Shown one piece after another: positions 41,912 to 49,444 of a stretch of DNA of 64,000 nt. A model generated the notes under the pieces. The model saw nothing but the letters and a program-made list of their open reading frames with translations. It had not been told where the DNA came from and searched no databases. The translations under genes were made by a program, and so were the position numbers. Origin of the DNA: Acididesulfobacillus acetoxydans (lineage in GTDB: Bacteria; Bacillota; Desulfitobacteriia; Desulfitobacteriales; Desulfitobacteriaceae); the NCBI RefSeq assembly GCF_900016645.1, contig NZ_CDGJ01000027.1. One strand, 5' to 3'. Each line of letters begins with the position of its first letter. Position 1 is the stretch's first letter.

Positions 41912-43210
41912 GTGGCCAAGTTATTACTTCGGGGAATGGTCCTCCCCATGAGCGGAGCGGAAGATTTTTATCCGCAAGGAGAGGTCGCGGTGGATGGGGA
42001 CCGGATAGTTTCCGTGGGAGCGAAAGGTTCCGCGCCCCGGGGATTTGAGCCGGACAGACTTCTGGATCGCTCCAATGACGTCATTATGCCGGGGCTAATC
42101 AATACGCACACTCACGCGGCTATGACGCTGCTGCGCGGTTATGCCGACGACCTGCCTCTGATGCCTTGGCTGGAAGACAAGGTTTGGCCCTTTGAGGCTA
42201 AACTCAGCGACGAAGACATTTATTGGGGCACGATGCTGGCTTTGACCGAAATGATCCGTTCCGGAACCACGACGATGTCGGATATGTATGCTTCGATGGA
42301 TCGGGTGGCCGAGGCTGTTCTGAGCGCCGGAACGCGCGCGGCCCTGGCACGGGGGATGATCGGCAGCGCCGCCAACGGCCTGCAGGCTCTGCGGGAAAAT
42401 ATCGAATTGTACCGCGCCTGTCACCGGGCCGGGGAAGGAAGGCTGCGGGTTATGTTCGGTCCCCACGCCCCTTACACCTGCCCGGGTGATTTCCTGCAAA
42501 GGGTCAAAAGCGAGGCGGAGAGCTTGGGGGCGGGAATTCACATTCATGTCGCCGAGACGGAAGCTGAAATTGAAACTATCCGGCAGGAGCACGGCCGGAC
42601 GCCGGTGCAGTGGCTCAATGATCTGGGTTTATTCGACGGACCCGTGCTGGCGGCCCATTGCGTGCACCTGACTCCCGCGGATATGGAGATCCTGGCGGAA
42701 AAGCAGGTCTGTGTCGCCCACAATCCGGAGAGCAACATGAAGCTCAACAGTGGGACCGCGCCGGTACCTGAGCTGACAAGGCGCGGCGTGGTCGTCAGCT
42801 TGGGAACTGACGGCGCGTCGAGCAACAACAACCTTGACCTCTTCGGAGAGATGCGCAGTGCGGCCCTGCAGCAGAAACTGAGAGTAGATTCCAGTGCACT
42901 GCCGGCTTATGAGGTCTTGGAGATGGCGACGGTCAAGGGGGCCCGGGCCCTGGGTTTCGAAGAGGTGGGAATGCTGGCGCCGGGTTTTAAGGCGGACTTG
43001 ATTACGGTTGATTTTGACCAACCGCACTTTTACCCGCGTTTCTCCATACCGGCCCACCTGGTCTATGCGGCCCATGCCGGGGACGTCAGAGACGTCATGG
43101 TCAACGGCCGGATGATCATGGAGGAGCGCAGGCTGCTCAGCCTGGATGAAAAGAAAATTTGCGCCGAGGCGGAAAAACGTGCCAAGGGGATTGCCCGGGA
43201 GCTGCTGTGA
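41912..43210 (+). CDS. mtaD: 5-methylthioadenosine/S-adenosylhomocysteine deaminase
   Basis: Amidohydrolase that deaminates MTA or SAH to the inosine form. Metal and active-site motifs: NTHTHAAMTLLRGYADD, FGPHAPYTCP, HIHVAETEAE, AAHCVHL and LGTDGASSNNNLDLFGEM. 432 residues from GTG 41912, which follows AAAAGGGGGTAG. An earlier in-frame start would add ~50 residues of repeat-coded sequence, unlike the family. Together with mtnA and the aldolase it forms a salvage cluster lacking only the phosphorylase or kinase. Confidence 0.92.
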   Translation: MAKLLLRGMVLPMSGAEDFYPQGEVAVDGDRIVSVGAKGSAPRGFEPDRLLDRSNDVIMPGLINTHTHAAMTLLRGYADDLPLMPWLEDKVWPFEAKLSDEDIYWGTMLALTEMIRSGTTTMSDMYASMDRVAEAVLSAGTRAALARGMIGSAANGLQALRENIELYRACHRAGEGRLRVMFGPHAPYTCPGDFLQRVKSEAESLGAGIHIHVAETEAEIETIRQEHGRTPVQWLNDLGLFDGPVLAAHCVHLTPADMEILAEKQVCVAHNPESNMKLNSGTAPVPELTRRGVVVSLGTDGASSNNNLDLFGEMRSAALQQKLRVDSSALPAYEVLEMATVKGARALGFEEVGMLAPGFKADLITVDFDQPHFYPRFSIPAHLVYAAHAGDVRDVMVNGRMIMEERRLLSLDEKKICAEAEKRAKGIARELL

Positions 43211-43260
43211 GCGGGCGGGAGGGCAGAGTTAGGCAGATCCCGCCGCCCCACCCATAAGAT

Positions 43261-43388
43261 CTGTACTGCCTGCGTGCGCGGCGCTCCCCGACTCGGACGG
43301 TTCGCTTAGCGTGTGCAGCCTGGCAACTATTTTCGTGCTCTGTTGGTACAGTTTTGCGGCGGGTGGGGATCTACCCGTGAATAGTTAC
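43261..43388 (+). repeat. Dispersed repeat R1, copy A
   Basis: 128 bases between mtaD and ylxM that recur at 49733-49861 with about 112 matching positions by eye. It ends GGATCTACCC.TGAATAGTTAC. GGTGG-GGAT-CTACC forms a hairpin whose A-U pair in the other copy is a G-U pair here, so the stem is kept. No conserved open frame was found. Likely an old mobile noncoding element or IS end. Confidence 0.75.
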
Positions 43389-43428
43389 AGTCTTCGGGCT
43401 GGGCTGAGAGATGCCGAAGAAACTGGCC

Positions 43429-43458
43429 TTGACAAGGAAGTCGGTTTTGTCTTAAAAT
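43429..43458 (+). promoter_or_regulatory. Sigma-A promoter of ylxM-ffh
   Basis: TTGACA at 43429-43434 and TAAAAT at 43453-43458, 18-base spacer, 36 bases before the ylxM start. Confidence 0.75.
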
Positions 43459-43493
43459 AGACGTAAAGTATTATTGCTTTACACGAGGCGGAC

Positions 43494-43862
43494 ATGGAGA
43501 AGTTTGCTAAGATGGCTCTTTTGGCGGATTTTTACGGGCCGTTGCTGACGGAGAAGCAGCAGGCGATTTGGGACCTGTATTATGAGCAGGATCTATCGCT
43601 GGCTGAAATTGCCGAGAACGGGCATACAACCCGTCAGGCTGTGCACGACCTCATTAAACGCACCGAGAAGATTCTGGCGGACTATGAGGCTAAGCTCGGT
43701 CTGGTCGCCCGCTTTCTGGCAGAGCGGGAGAAAATGGCGGAAGTGGCAGGACTGCTGAACGCCTGGCGGCCCGAGGATTTCCGGGAGCCGGCGCTGTGGC
43801 TCCGTTATACCGAGATCAAGAGGAAAATCGAGGATGTCTTGCAGGGAGTCGGGATGCCCTAG
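43494..43862 (+). CDS. ylxM: YlxM-like SRP accessory protein
   Basis: 122-residue UPF0122 family protein with a sigma-factor-region-4-like helix-turn-helix: LLTEKQQAIWDLYYEQDLSLAEIAE, then TTRQAVHDLIKRTEKIL. YlxM stimulates SRP in Gram-positive bacteria and lies next to ffh in the SRP operon. It has a good promoter ~40 bases upstream. Confidence 0.92.
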   Translation: MEKFAKMALLADFYGPLLTEKQQAIWDLYYEQDLSLAEIAENGHTTRQAVHDLIKRTEKILADYEAKLGLVARFLAEREKMAEVAGLLNAWRPEDFREPALWLRYTEIKRKIEDVLQGVGMP

Positions 43863-43904
43863 GACTCTGAGCGGGGTATGAGGATACTGCGATTCCCGGC
43901 TCCT

Positions 43905-44045
43905 GATTCTGAATGATGGTTTCTGAATCTCTCGTCATCGATTTCTGTTTTCTGATTTCCGCCTTCTGAACTTTGACCTCTGATTTCTGCTCTATAATCT
44001 TAATCTCTGACTTCTGACTTCCGACCTCCGACCTCCGACTTCTAT
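43905..44045 (+). repeat. TC-rich simple repeat between ylxM and ffh
   Basis: About 140 bases of degenerate, strand-biased repeats of the kind CTGATTTC / CTGACTTCTGACTTC / CCGACCTCCGACTTC. It is low in purine runs on the plus strand, with no open frame. It separates the ylxM stop from the ffh ribosome site. A shorter stretch of the same style lies at about 47775-47812 after trmD. Confidence 0.7.
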
Positions 44046-44061
44046 TAAAGGTGGGGATGGC

Positions 44062-45408
44062 TTGTTCCAGGGCTTAAGCGAGAAACTTCAGGAGACTTTC
44101 AAAAAATTGCGCGGCAAAGGCAAGCTGAATGAGGCCGACGTGACCGCGGCCATGCGGGAAGTACGGATGGCCCTGCTGGAGGCCGACGTTAACTTTAAGG
44201 TTGTTAAAGACTTCGTGGCTAAGGTGAAGGAACGGGCTGTAGGCGCCGAAGTGCTGGAATCCCTTTCGCCTGCCCAACAGGTCGTGAAGATAGTTCATGA
44301 GGAATTGATCGCGCTCATGGGGGGGGCGGAAAGCAAAATTCAAATCTCCCCCAAGCCGCCGACGATCATTATGTTGGTGGGCCTGCAGGGCGCAGGTAAA
44401 ACGACTCATGCCGCCAAACTGGCTTCTCTGCTGAAGAAACAGGGTAAACATCCGCTCATGGTGGCTTGCGATATCTATCGCCCGGCGGCCGTCAAGCAGC
44501 TGGAGGTATTGGGAGAGCAGATTAAAGTTCCGGTCTTCGCCCAAGCCGGGCGCGCGGCCGCAGAAATAGCCCGGGCCGGGGCAGAGTCTGCCTTAAGGCA
44601 GGGCGCGGATGTTCTCATTATTGATACGGCGGGGCGGTTGCACATTAACGAGGAATTGATGGGCGAGTTACAGGAGATTAAAGCCCAAGTGCAGCCCCAG
44701 GAAATTTTGCTCGTTGTGGATGCCATGACCGGGCAGGATGCCGTGAATGTCGCGGAAACGTTCCATGCCCGCCTGGGGCTGGACGGGGTCATATTGACGA
44801 AGTTGGACGGAGATACCCGGGGCGGTGCCGCTCTTTCCGTCAGGGCCGTGACGGGCTGCCCCATCAAATTTGCCGGGGTAGGGGAAAAGATCGAGGCCCT
44901 GGAGGCTTTTTATCCGGATCGGATGGCATCGCGGATTCTGGGGATGGGAGATGTCCTGACCCTGATCGAGAAAGCCCAGCAGGCTTTTGATGAGAAAAAA
45001 GCGGCGGAAATGCAGCAGAAGCTGCGCAAACAGGAATTCAGTTTAGAAGACTTTCTGGAACAGATGCAGCAATTGAAGAAAATGGGCCCCCTCGCTTCGA
45101 TCATGGAGATGATACCGGGAATCGGCAAACAGCTGAAGGATGTTACGATCGATGAAAAGGACATGGCCCATGTCGAGGCCATCATCCGCTCCATGACACC
45201 CGACGAGCGGCGCAAGCCCTCGATCATTAAGGATTCCCGTAAACGGCGGATTGCCAAGGGGAGCGGCACGAGCATTCAGGAGGTCGGCCGCCTGCTCAAG
45301 CAGTTCGAGCAGATGCAAAAGATGATGAAACAGTTTGCGGGGGGCCTGCCGGGCGGCCTGGGCAAAGGGAAAAAAGGAAAAAGAGCGGGACTGCCGTTTG
45401 TCCGCTGA
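44062..45408 (+). CDS. ffh: Signal recognition particle protein Ffh
   Basis: SRP54 GTPase. NG domain with GLQGAGKTTHAAKLA, DIYRPAAVKQLE, IDTAGRLHINEEL and TKLDGDTRGGAALS; methionine-rich M domain from ~300 to the end (EQMQQLKKMGPLASIMEMIPG, QFEQMQKMMKQF). 448 residues. The TTG start at 44062 follows AAGGTGGGG and gives the family start MFQGLSEKLQ. Confidence 0.96.
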   Translation: MFQGLSEKLQETFKKLRGKGKLNEADVTAAMREVRMALLEADVNFKVVKDFVAKVKERAVGAEVLESLSPAQQVVKIVHEELIALMGGAESKIQISPKPPTIIMLVGLQGAGKTTHAAKLASLLKKQGKHPLMVACDIYRPAAVKQLEVLGEQIKVPVFAQAGRAAAEIARAGAESALRQGADVLIIDTAGRLHINEELMGELQEIKAQVQPQEILLVVDAMTGQDAVNVAETFHARLGLDGVILTKLDGDTRGGAALSVRAVTGCPIKFAGVGEKIEALEAFYPDRMASRILGMGDVLTLIEKAQQAFDEKKAAEMQQKLRKQEFSLEDFLEQMQQLKKMGPLASIMEMIPGIGKQLKDVTIDEKDMAHVEAIIRSMTPDERRKPSIIKDSRKRRIAKGSGTSIQEVGRLLKQFEQMQKMMKQFAGGLPGGLGKGKKGKRAGLPFVR

Positions 45409-45513
45409 CAGTCTGCCGGCTGGGGTGGGAGCCCAGAGAGCGTAGCGGGGACTTCGGACCGGCTTGCGGGGCGTGCCCGGGCCGGTTCCGAGCGCCTGCG
45501 GTCCAACCGGAGC

Positions 45514-45564
45514 AAAGACAGGTATCCTGATGATGTCCCACTGGGGTAAAGACAGGTATCCTGA
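45514..45564 (+). repeat. 17-bp direct repeat before rpsP
   Basis: AAAGACAGGTATCCTGA occurs at 45514-45530 and again at 45548-45564, perfect copies 34 bases apart. The second ends just before the rpsP ribosome site AAGGAGG. Purpose unknown. Confidence 0.8.
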
Positions 45565-45581
45565 CAAGGAGGTGAAAAGCA

Positions 45582-45845
45582 GTGGCAACGAAAATCCGTC
45601 TGCGCCGTATGGGCGCCAAAAAGCAGCCTTTCTACCGGTTGGTGGTGGCTGATTCCGACTCGGCCAGAGATGGCCGCTTCATAGAAGAAATCGGTTACTA
45701 TGACCCGACAAAACGTCCCGAAGTCCTGAAAATTGACGAGGAAAAAGTCCTTAAATGGCTGACCACCGGGGCTCAGCCTTCGGACACGGTCAGGTCCCTT
45801 TTGCGCAAAGCGGGGGTGTTGAGCAAATTCGCCTCTAAGAAGTAA
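45582..45845 (+). CDS. rpsP: 30S ribosomal protein S16
   Basis: 87-residue S16 starting ATKIRLRRMGAKKQPFYRLVVADS. GTG start after AAGGAGGTG. Followed by the KH-domain gene and rimM-trmD-rplS, the standard order. Confidence 0.96.
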   Translation: MATKIRLRRMGAKKQPFYRLVVADSDSARDGRFIEEIGYYDPTKRPEVLKIDEEKVLKWLTTGAQPSDTVRSLLRKAGVLSKFASKK

Positions 45846-45864
45846 AGGGGTTTCGAAACGGGAG

Positions 45865-46104
45865 ATGGTTCTGTTGAAGGAACTGGTCGAACTACTTGCC
45901 AAGTCCCTGGTGGATCAGCGTGACCGGGTGTCTGTGGTTCAGACGGAAACGGATAAGATGGTGAATATCCAACTCACTGTTGCCCCGGAGGATATGGGTA
46001 AAGTGATCGGCAAACAGGGCAAGATCGCGAACGCGATCAGGACTTTGGTCAAGGCGGCGGCCGTCAAGGACGGGCGTCGGGTGCATGTCGACATAGACCA
46101 GTGA
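45865..46104 (+). CDS. khpA: KH-domain RNA-binding protein (KhpA/YlqC)
   Basis: 79-residue single KH domain with the RNA-binding loop VIGKQGKIANAIRTLVKAA. KhpA-type proteins pair with KhpB (Jag) and bind RNA at midcell. ATG at 45865. Sits between rpsP and rimM as in Bacillus. Confidence 0.9.
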   Translation: MVLLKELVELLAKSLVDQRDRVSVVQTETDKMVNIQLTVAPEDMGKVIGKQGKIANAIRTLVKAAAVKDGRRVHVDIDQ

Positions 46105-46398
46105 TGTGGCACTCCGCAACGGCGAAAGTCGTGCAGCTTCTTTTCTTCGGGCTGCCCGTGGGTGAGCGGTACCGGCACTATCCGCGGTTTGGCCGCTGCT
46201 TCCAGTGTAGCGCAGTTCCCGACCATCCTTTGGGAAGTATTTCCTCAAGTTTTCGGGCTGAAGCCCAAGGACAAACCCGCCTTTTCCCGATGAGTAAAAC
46301 TATGGGGTTTACGGCGGGTTACGGTTCTGTCAGGGATCCTGTCTGAGTGAGGTCAGGGCCGTGCCGCCGGTACGGCGGGGAAGAAAAGGAGCCGGATC
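46105..46398. other. Spacer between khpA and rimM
   Basis: About 290 bases without a convincing gene. It has an inverted repeat AACCCGCC (46274-46281) and GGCGGGTT (46313-46320) with a 31-base loop, which could be a structured leader of rimM. No clear promoter. Confidence 0.4.
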
Positions 46399-46899
46399 AT
46401 GAATGAAGTGCTGATCGGAGAAGTGTTGCGCCCACACGGTTTACAGGGGGAAGTCAAAGTATATCCTATCACCCGGGACCCCGGGCGTTTCACCAAGCTG
46501 AAGGAAGTTATCCTGATGAAAGGGGCGGCGAGGCTCTATCTGACACTCCGGAGTGTGCGCGTTTTGCCGGATTTTGTCTATCTGGCTTTTGACGGGGTAG
46601 AGAGTGCGGAGGAAGCCGAAAAACTGAGGGGCTGGCAAATCGGTATTGACCGGTCGGAGGTGCCGCCTTTGCAAGAAGGCTGGTACTATTTCGAATTGGA
46701 AGGCATGAAGGTATACCAGCGAGGGGTATGTCTGGGCACCCTGGTGCAGGTCCTGGCGACCGGGGCGAATGACGTCTATGTGGTGAAAGGGGAGCGGGGG
46801 GAATTTTGTGTTCCGGCACTGAAAAGCGTGGTCAGGAATGTGGATGTGGCCGGACGGAGAATGGACGTCGAACTTCCGCCGGGCCTCCTGGAGGATTAA
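46399..46899 (+). CDS. rimM: 16S rRNA processing protein RimM
   Basis: 30S maturation factor that binds S19. N-terminal beta barrel with IGEVLRPHGLQGEVKVYP and C-terminal PRC barrel (WYYFELEGMKVY, NDVYVV, VPALKSVV). 166 residues. Starts 3-4 bases before the trmD ribosome site region; trmD follows immediately. Confidence 0.94.
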   Translation: MNEVLIGEVLRPHGLQGEVKVYPITRDPGRFTKLKEVILMKGAARLYLTLRSVRVLPDFVYLAFDGVESAEEAEKLRGWQIGIDRSEVPPLQEGWYYFELEGMKVYQRGVCLGTLVQVLATGANDVYVVKGERGEFCVPALKSVVRNVDVAGRRMDVELPPGLLED

Positions 46900-46902
46900 G
46901 AC

Positions 46903-47754
46903 ATGCGCTTTGTCGTGTTCACTTTGTTTCCCGAGATGTTGGCCCCTTTGCGCGAGAGTATTTTGCAAAGGGCACAAGAGGCGGGGTTAATTGAAATCAG
47001 GCTCGTAAACTTTCGGGATTATGCCCTGAGCAAACATAAGAACGTCGATGATGAGCCTTACGGCGGCGGGGCCGGCATGCTGCTGAAACCGGAGCCGCTT
47101 TTTGCGGCGGTACGGGCTTTGCCGGAATCTCCGGGAGCGTCCGGGCGGCGGATCGTTCTTCTGTCACCCCAGGGAAGAGTGTTCTCGCAGAGAGTTGCCG
47201 TCGAATTGAGCTGTTATGAAGAACTGGTTTTCCTCTGCGGGCACTATGAAGGATTTGATGAACGGATTCGGGCGCTCGCCGACGAAGAGGTGTCTTTGGG
47301 GGATTTCGTTTTAACCGGAGGCGAATTGGCGGCCGCCGCCATGATCGATGCCATCGCCCGTCTTGTCCCCGGGGTTCTCGGGCAGAGCGCCTCTCTTCAG
47401 GAGGAATCGTATGCGGCTGGAGTCTTGGAGTATCCGCAGTATACCCGGCCGGAAGATTTTGGAGGGAGACAAGTGCCGGAGGTCCTGCTGTCCGGTCACC
47501 ATGCCCGAATTGCGCGTTGGCGCCGTAAGGAAAGCTTGCGCCGGACGTTCCTGCGGCGTCCGGACCTGTGGGAACGTCTCGTTTTTACGGCGGAGGACTA
47601 CTCCGTTTTGGAGGAACTGGCCGGGGAAATTCCCGCGCTGGGTGAGTGGCGCGACAGGTGGCGGGATTTGGCGCCGCGGCCGAAAACAAGGAAGAAGAAA
47701 AACTCAAGTGGTGGCAGAGGAGAACCTGGGCGAACGTCGGGGCACTGGCCGTAA
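46903..47754 (+). CDS. trmD: tRNA (guanine37-N1)-methyltransferase TrmD
   Basis: SPOUT methyltransferase. MRFVVFTLFPEM, DEPYGGGAGMLLKPEP, SPQGRVFSQ, LCGHYEGFDERI (knot), EVSLGDFVLTGGELAA and the C-terminal LLSGHHARIARWRR. 283 residues; the last ~35 (after RPDLWERLVF) include a basic, Lys/Arg-rich tail that is longer than in Bacillus. Confidence 0.95.
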   Translation: MRFVVFTLFPEMLAPLRESILQRAQEAGLIEIRLVNFRDYALSKHKNVDDEPYGGGAGMLLKPEPLFAAVRALPESPGASGRRIVLLSPQGRVFSQRVAVELSCYEELVFLCGHYEGFDERIRALADEEVSLGDFVLTGGELAAAAMIDAIARLVPGVLGQSASLQEESYAAGVLEYPQYTRPEDFGGRQVPEVLLSGHHARIARWRRKESLRRTFLRRPDLWERLVFTAEDYSVLEELAGEIPALGEWRDRWRDLAPRPKTRKKKNSSGGRGEPGRTSGHWP

Positions 47755-48197
47755 CAGCGCCGCCCGGCAGGCCGACTTGAGACTTCTGATTTGTGACTTT
47801 CGACTTTCGAGTAAGAGAAAAGCTAATCCGGAAGGCAAATTCCTTACCTGGGGAAGGAAAAGGGATGATCCGAAAGGTAAAGCGGCTTGCTTTATTCAAT
47901 AGGTGACCCCGTTTAGCCGGAGTGCGGACAAACCGGTAGGTCGCATCTAACAGATCGCGAAAGGTAAAGCCAAAAGGCTTTCGTTTGACGGTCAACGGGG
48001 GCCGGAAACCCTGACGGTTTTCCCGTCAGCTGTGTCCGGCGTCCGACAAGCGCCGACTGATCGTCCGGGTGGGACTCCCGGGACCAAGGCCTCCCTGTCG
48101 CAATGCCTGCTCCCCAGAGTGGGCAAATCAAATCCAAAAGGAGCGAAAACCTGGTCATGGGGGTGGCCGGCTATACTGGTTAAAACAGTTAGCTTTT
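47755..48197. other. trmD to methyltransferase spacer with nested hairpin
   Basis: About 440 bases with no convincing gene. It begins with a short TC-rich stretch. GAAAGGTAAAGC occurs twice (about 47871 and 47959). At 48001-48040 GCCGGA...TCCGGC encloses CTGACGG-TTTTC-CCGTCAG, a nested stem of 6 and 7 bp. It could be a structured RNA or part of a leader for the next gene. No known family was recognised. Confidence 0.45.
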
Positions 48198-48770
48198 TTG
48201 AACCAGGATTTTGTGGGGGAACTCTATTTGGCCCTGGTGCACGCTCCGGTTTACAATAAAAATGGGGCTATTGTGGCGACTTCGATCACTAATCTCGACC
48301 TGCATGACATTGCCAGGGCGGCGGCGACCTTCGGCGTAAAGCGTTACTATGTCGTCCATCCGGCCGAAGCGCAGCAAGCTCTGGCTCGCCGGATCATGGG
48401 TTTTTGGCAGGAAGGATTTGGCGCCGAATACAATCCCGACCGCCGGGAGGCATTCACCAGGGTCAGGCTGGTGGCGAATCTGGACGAGGCCGCGGCGGAA
48501 ATTCGGGAGAGTGAAGGGCAGGCTCCGCTGCTGGTGGCAACGGATGCCGGGCGGTACCCGAACACGGTCGCTTATCCGGACCTGCGCCGGCGCTTAGAGG
48601 AGGAAGACAGGCCCTTCCTGCTCCTTTTCGGTACCGGTTGGGGGCTCTTGCCGCGGGATGTAGCCAACGCGGATTTAGTCCTGGCGCCGGTGTTCGGTCC
48701 GGACGAATACAATCATTTGTCGGTCCGCTCCGCCGCGGCCATCATCCTGGACCGCCTGCGGGGTCACTGA
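48198..48770 (+). CDS. SPOUT-type RNA methyltransferase next to trmD
   Basis: About 190 residues of the small RNA methyltransferase family that lies between trmD and rplS in many Bacillota: ELYLALVHAPVYNKNGAIVATSITNLDLHDIARAAATFGV, FLLLFGTGWGLLPRDV (knot-like SAM loop) and YNHLSVRSAAAIILDRL. The RNA target is not known. The start is uncertain: TTG 48198, GTG 48213 or TTG 48228; the last two lie near GTGGGGGAA. The frame extends upstream to 48069 but that part looks noncoding. Confidence 0.85.
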   Translation: MNQDFVGELYLALVHAPVYNKNGAIVATSITNLDLHDIARAAATFGVKRYYVVHPAEAQQALARRIMGFWQEGFGAEYNPDRREAFTRVRLVANLDEAAAEIRESEGQAPLLVATDAGRYPNTVAYPDLRRRLEEEDRPFLLLFGTGWGLLPRDVANADLVLAPVFGPDEYNHLSVRSAAAIILDRLRGH

Positions 48771-48817
48771 GACGGCCGTTCAAACAGTCCCAAGGGTCCG
48801 GTGGGTCAAGTCAGCAG

Positions 48818-48846
48818 TTGCGCAGCCCAAGAGGGTATGATAAAAT
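48818..48846 (+). promoter_or_regulatory. Putative promoter of rplS
   Basis: TTGCGC at 48818-48823 and TAAAAT at 48841-48846 with a 17-base spacer; the -10 is part of TATGATAAAAT. Confidence 0.6.
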
Positions 48847-48852
48847 ACATAG

Positions 48853-48981
48853 GCACAATAAAATGCCATTAGCATGGTAAAGTCCATGGTGAAGCCGATT
48901 GAAGCCCATGGGTGTGATGACGGATGGTCCGCTGGCAGTGACACTGCCATGAACATCTAGGCAAGGAAGGGGGGAATTCGA
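48853..48981 (+). promoter_or_regulatory. Possible L19 leader
   Basis: About 130 transcribed bases before rplS, rich in short inverted pieces. The clearest is TGGCAGT-GAC-ACTGCCA (48933-48949), a perfect 7-bp stem. Firmicutes rplS genes often have an autoregulatory L19-binding leader; whether this is one was judged from position and hairpins only. Confidence 0.4.
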
Positions 48982-49323
48982 ATGGATTACATTCGCATGA
49001 TTGAAGAAGAACAGATGAAAAAGGATCTTCCTTCCTTTCGTCCCGGCGACACCGTGAAAGTGCATGTACGCGTGGTGGAAGGTACCCGGGAACGCATTCA
49101 GATTTTTGAAGGTGTCGTGATCAAAATAAAGGGTGGCGGGTTAAGAGAAACGTTTACCGTGCGGCGCGTCACTTACGGCGTCGGGGTGGAGCGAACTTTC
49201 CCGCTTCATTCGCCGAGGATTGATAAGATCGAAGTGGCCAGGCGCGGGATAGTGCGCAGGGCTAAACTCTATTATCTGCGCGGTTTATCGGGCAAAGCGG
49301 CCCGGATTCGAGGGCGCCGCTAA
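48982..49323 (+). CDS. rplS: 50S ribosomal protein L19
   Basis: 113-residue L19: FRPGDTVKVHVRVVEGTRERIQIFEGVVI, GVGVERTFPLHSPRIDKIEV, RGIVRRAKLYYLRGLSGKAARI. Start after AAGGAAGGGGGG. Followed by a terminator. Confidence 0.96.
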   Translation: MDYIRMIEEEQMKKDLPSFRPGDTVKVHVRVVEGTRERIQIFEGVVIKIKGGGLRETFTVRRVTYGVGVERTFPLHSPRIDKIEVARRGIVRRAKLYYLRGLSGKAARIRGRR

Positions 49324-49409
49324 GTTTAAGAGTGCAAAAGAACCCGGAGGAAAGCCCAATCCTCTGGCTTCTGTCAGGGGCAGCTGAAACCCTGTATCGT
49401 GATGTGTGA

Positions 49410-49444
49410 AGAAAGGGCCGGAGAGCAACCGGCTCTTTCTTTTG
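49410..49444 (+). terminator. Terminator after rplS
   Basis: AGAAAGGGCCGG and CCGGCTCTTTCT form a long stem (one offset base) around AGAGCAA, followed by TTTTG. About 90 bases after the rplS stop. Confidence 0.8.

Noticed and set aside
43905..44045. CRISPR-like look of the repeated CTGACTTC tract
   Set aside because: Units are short, degenerate and contiguous, with no spacers and no cas genes nearby.
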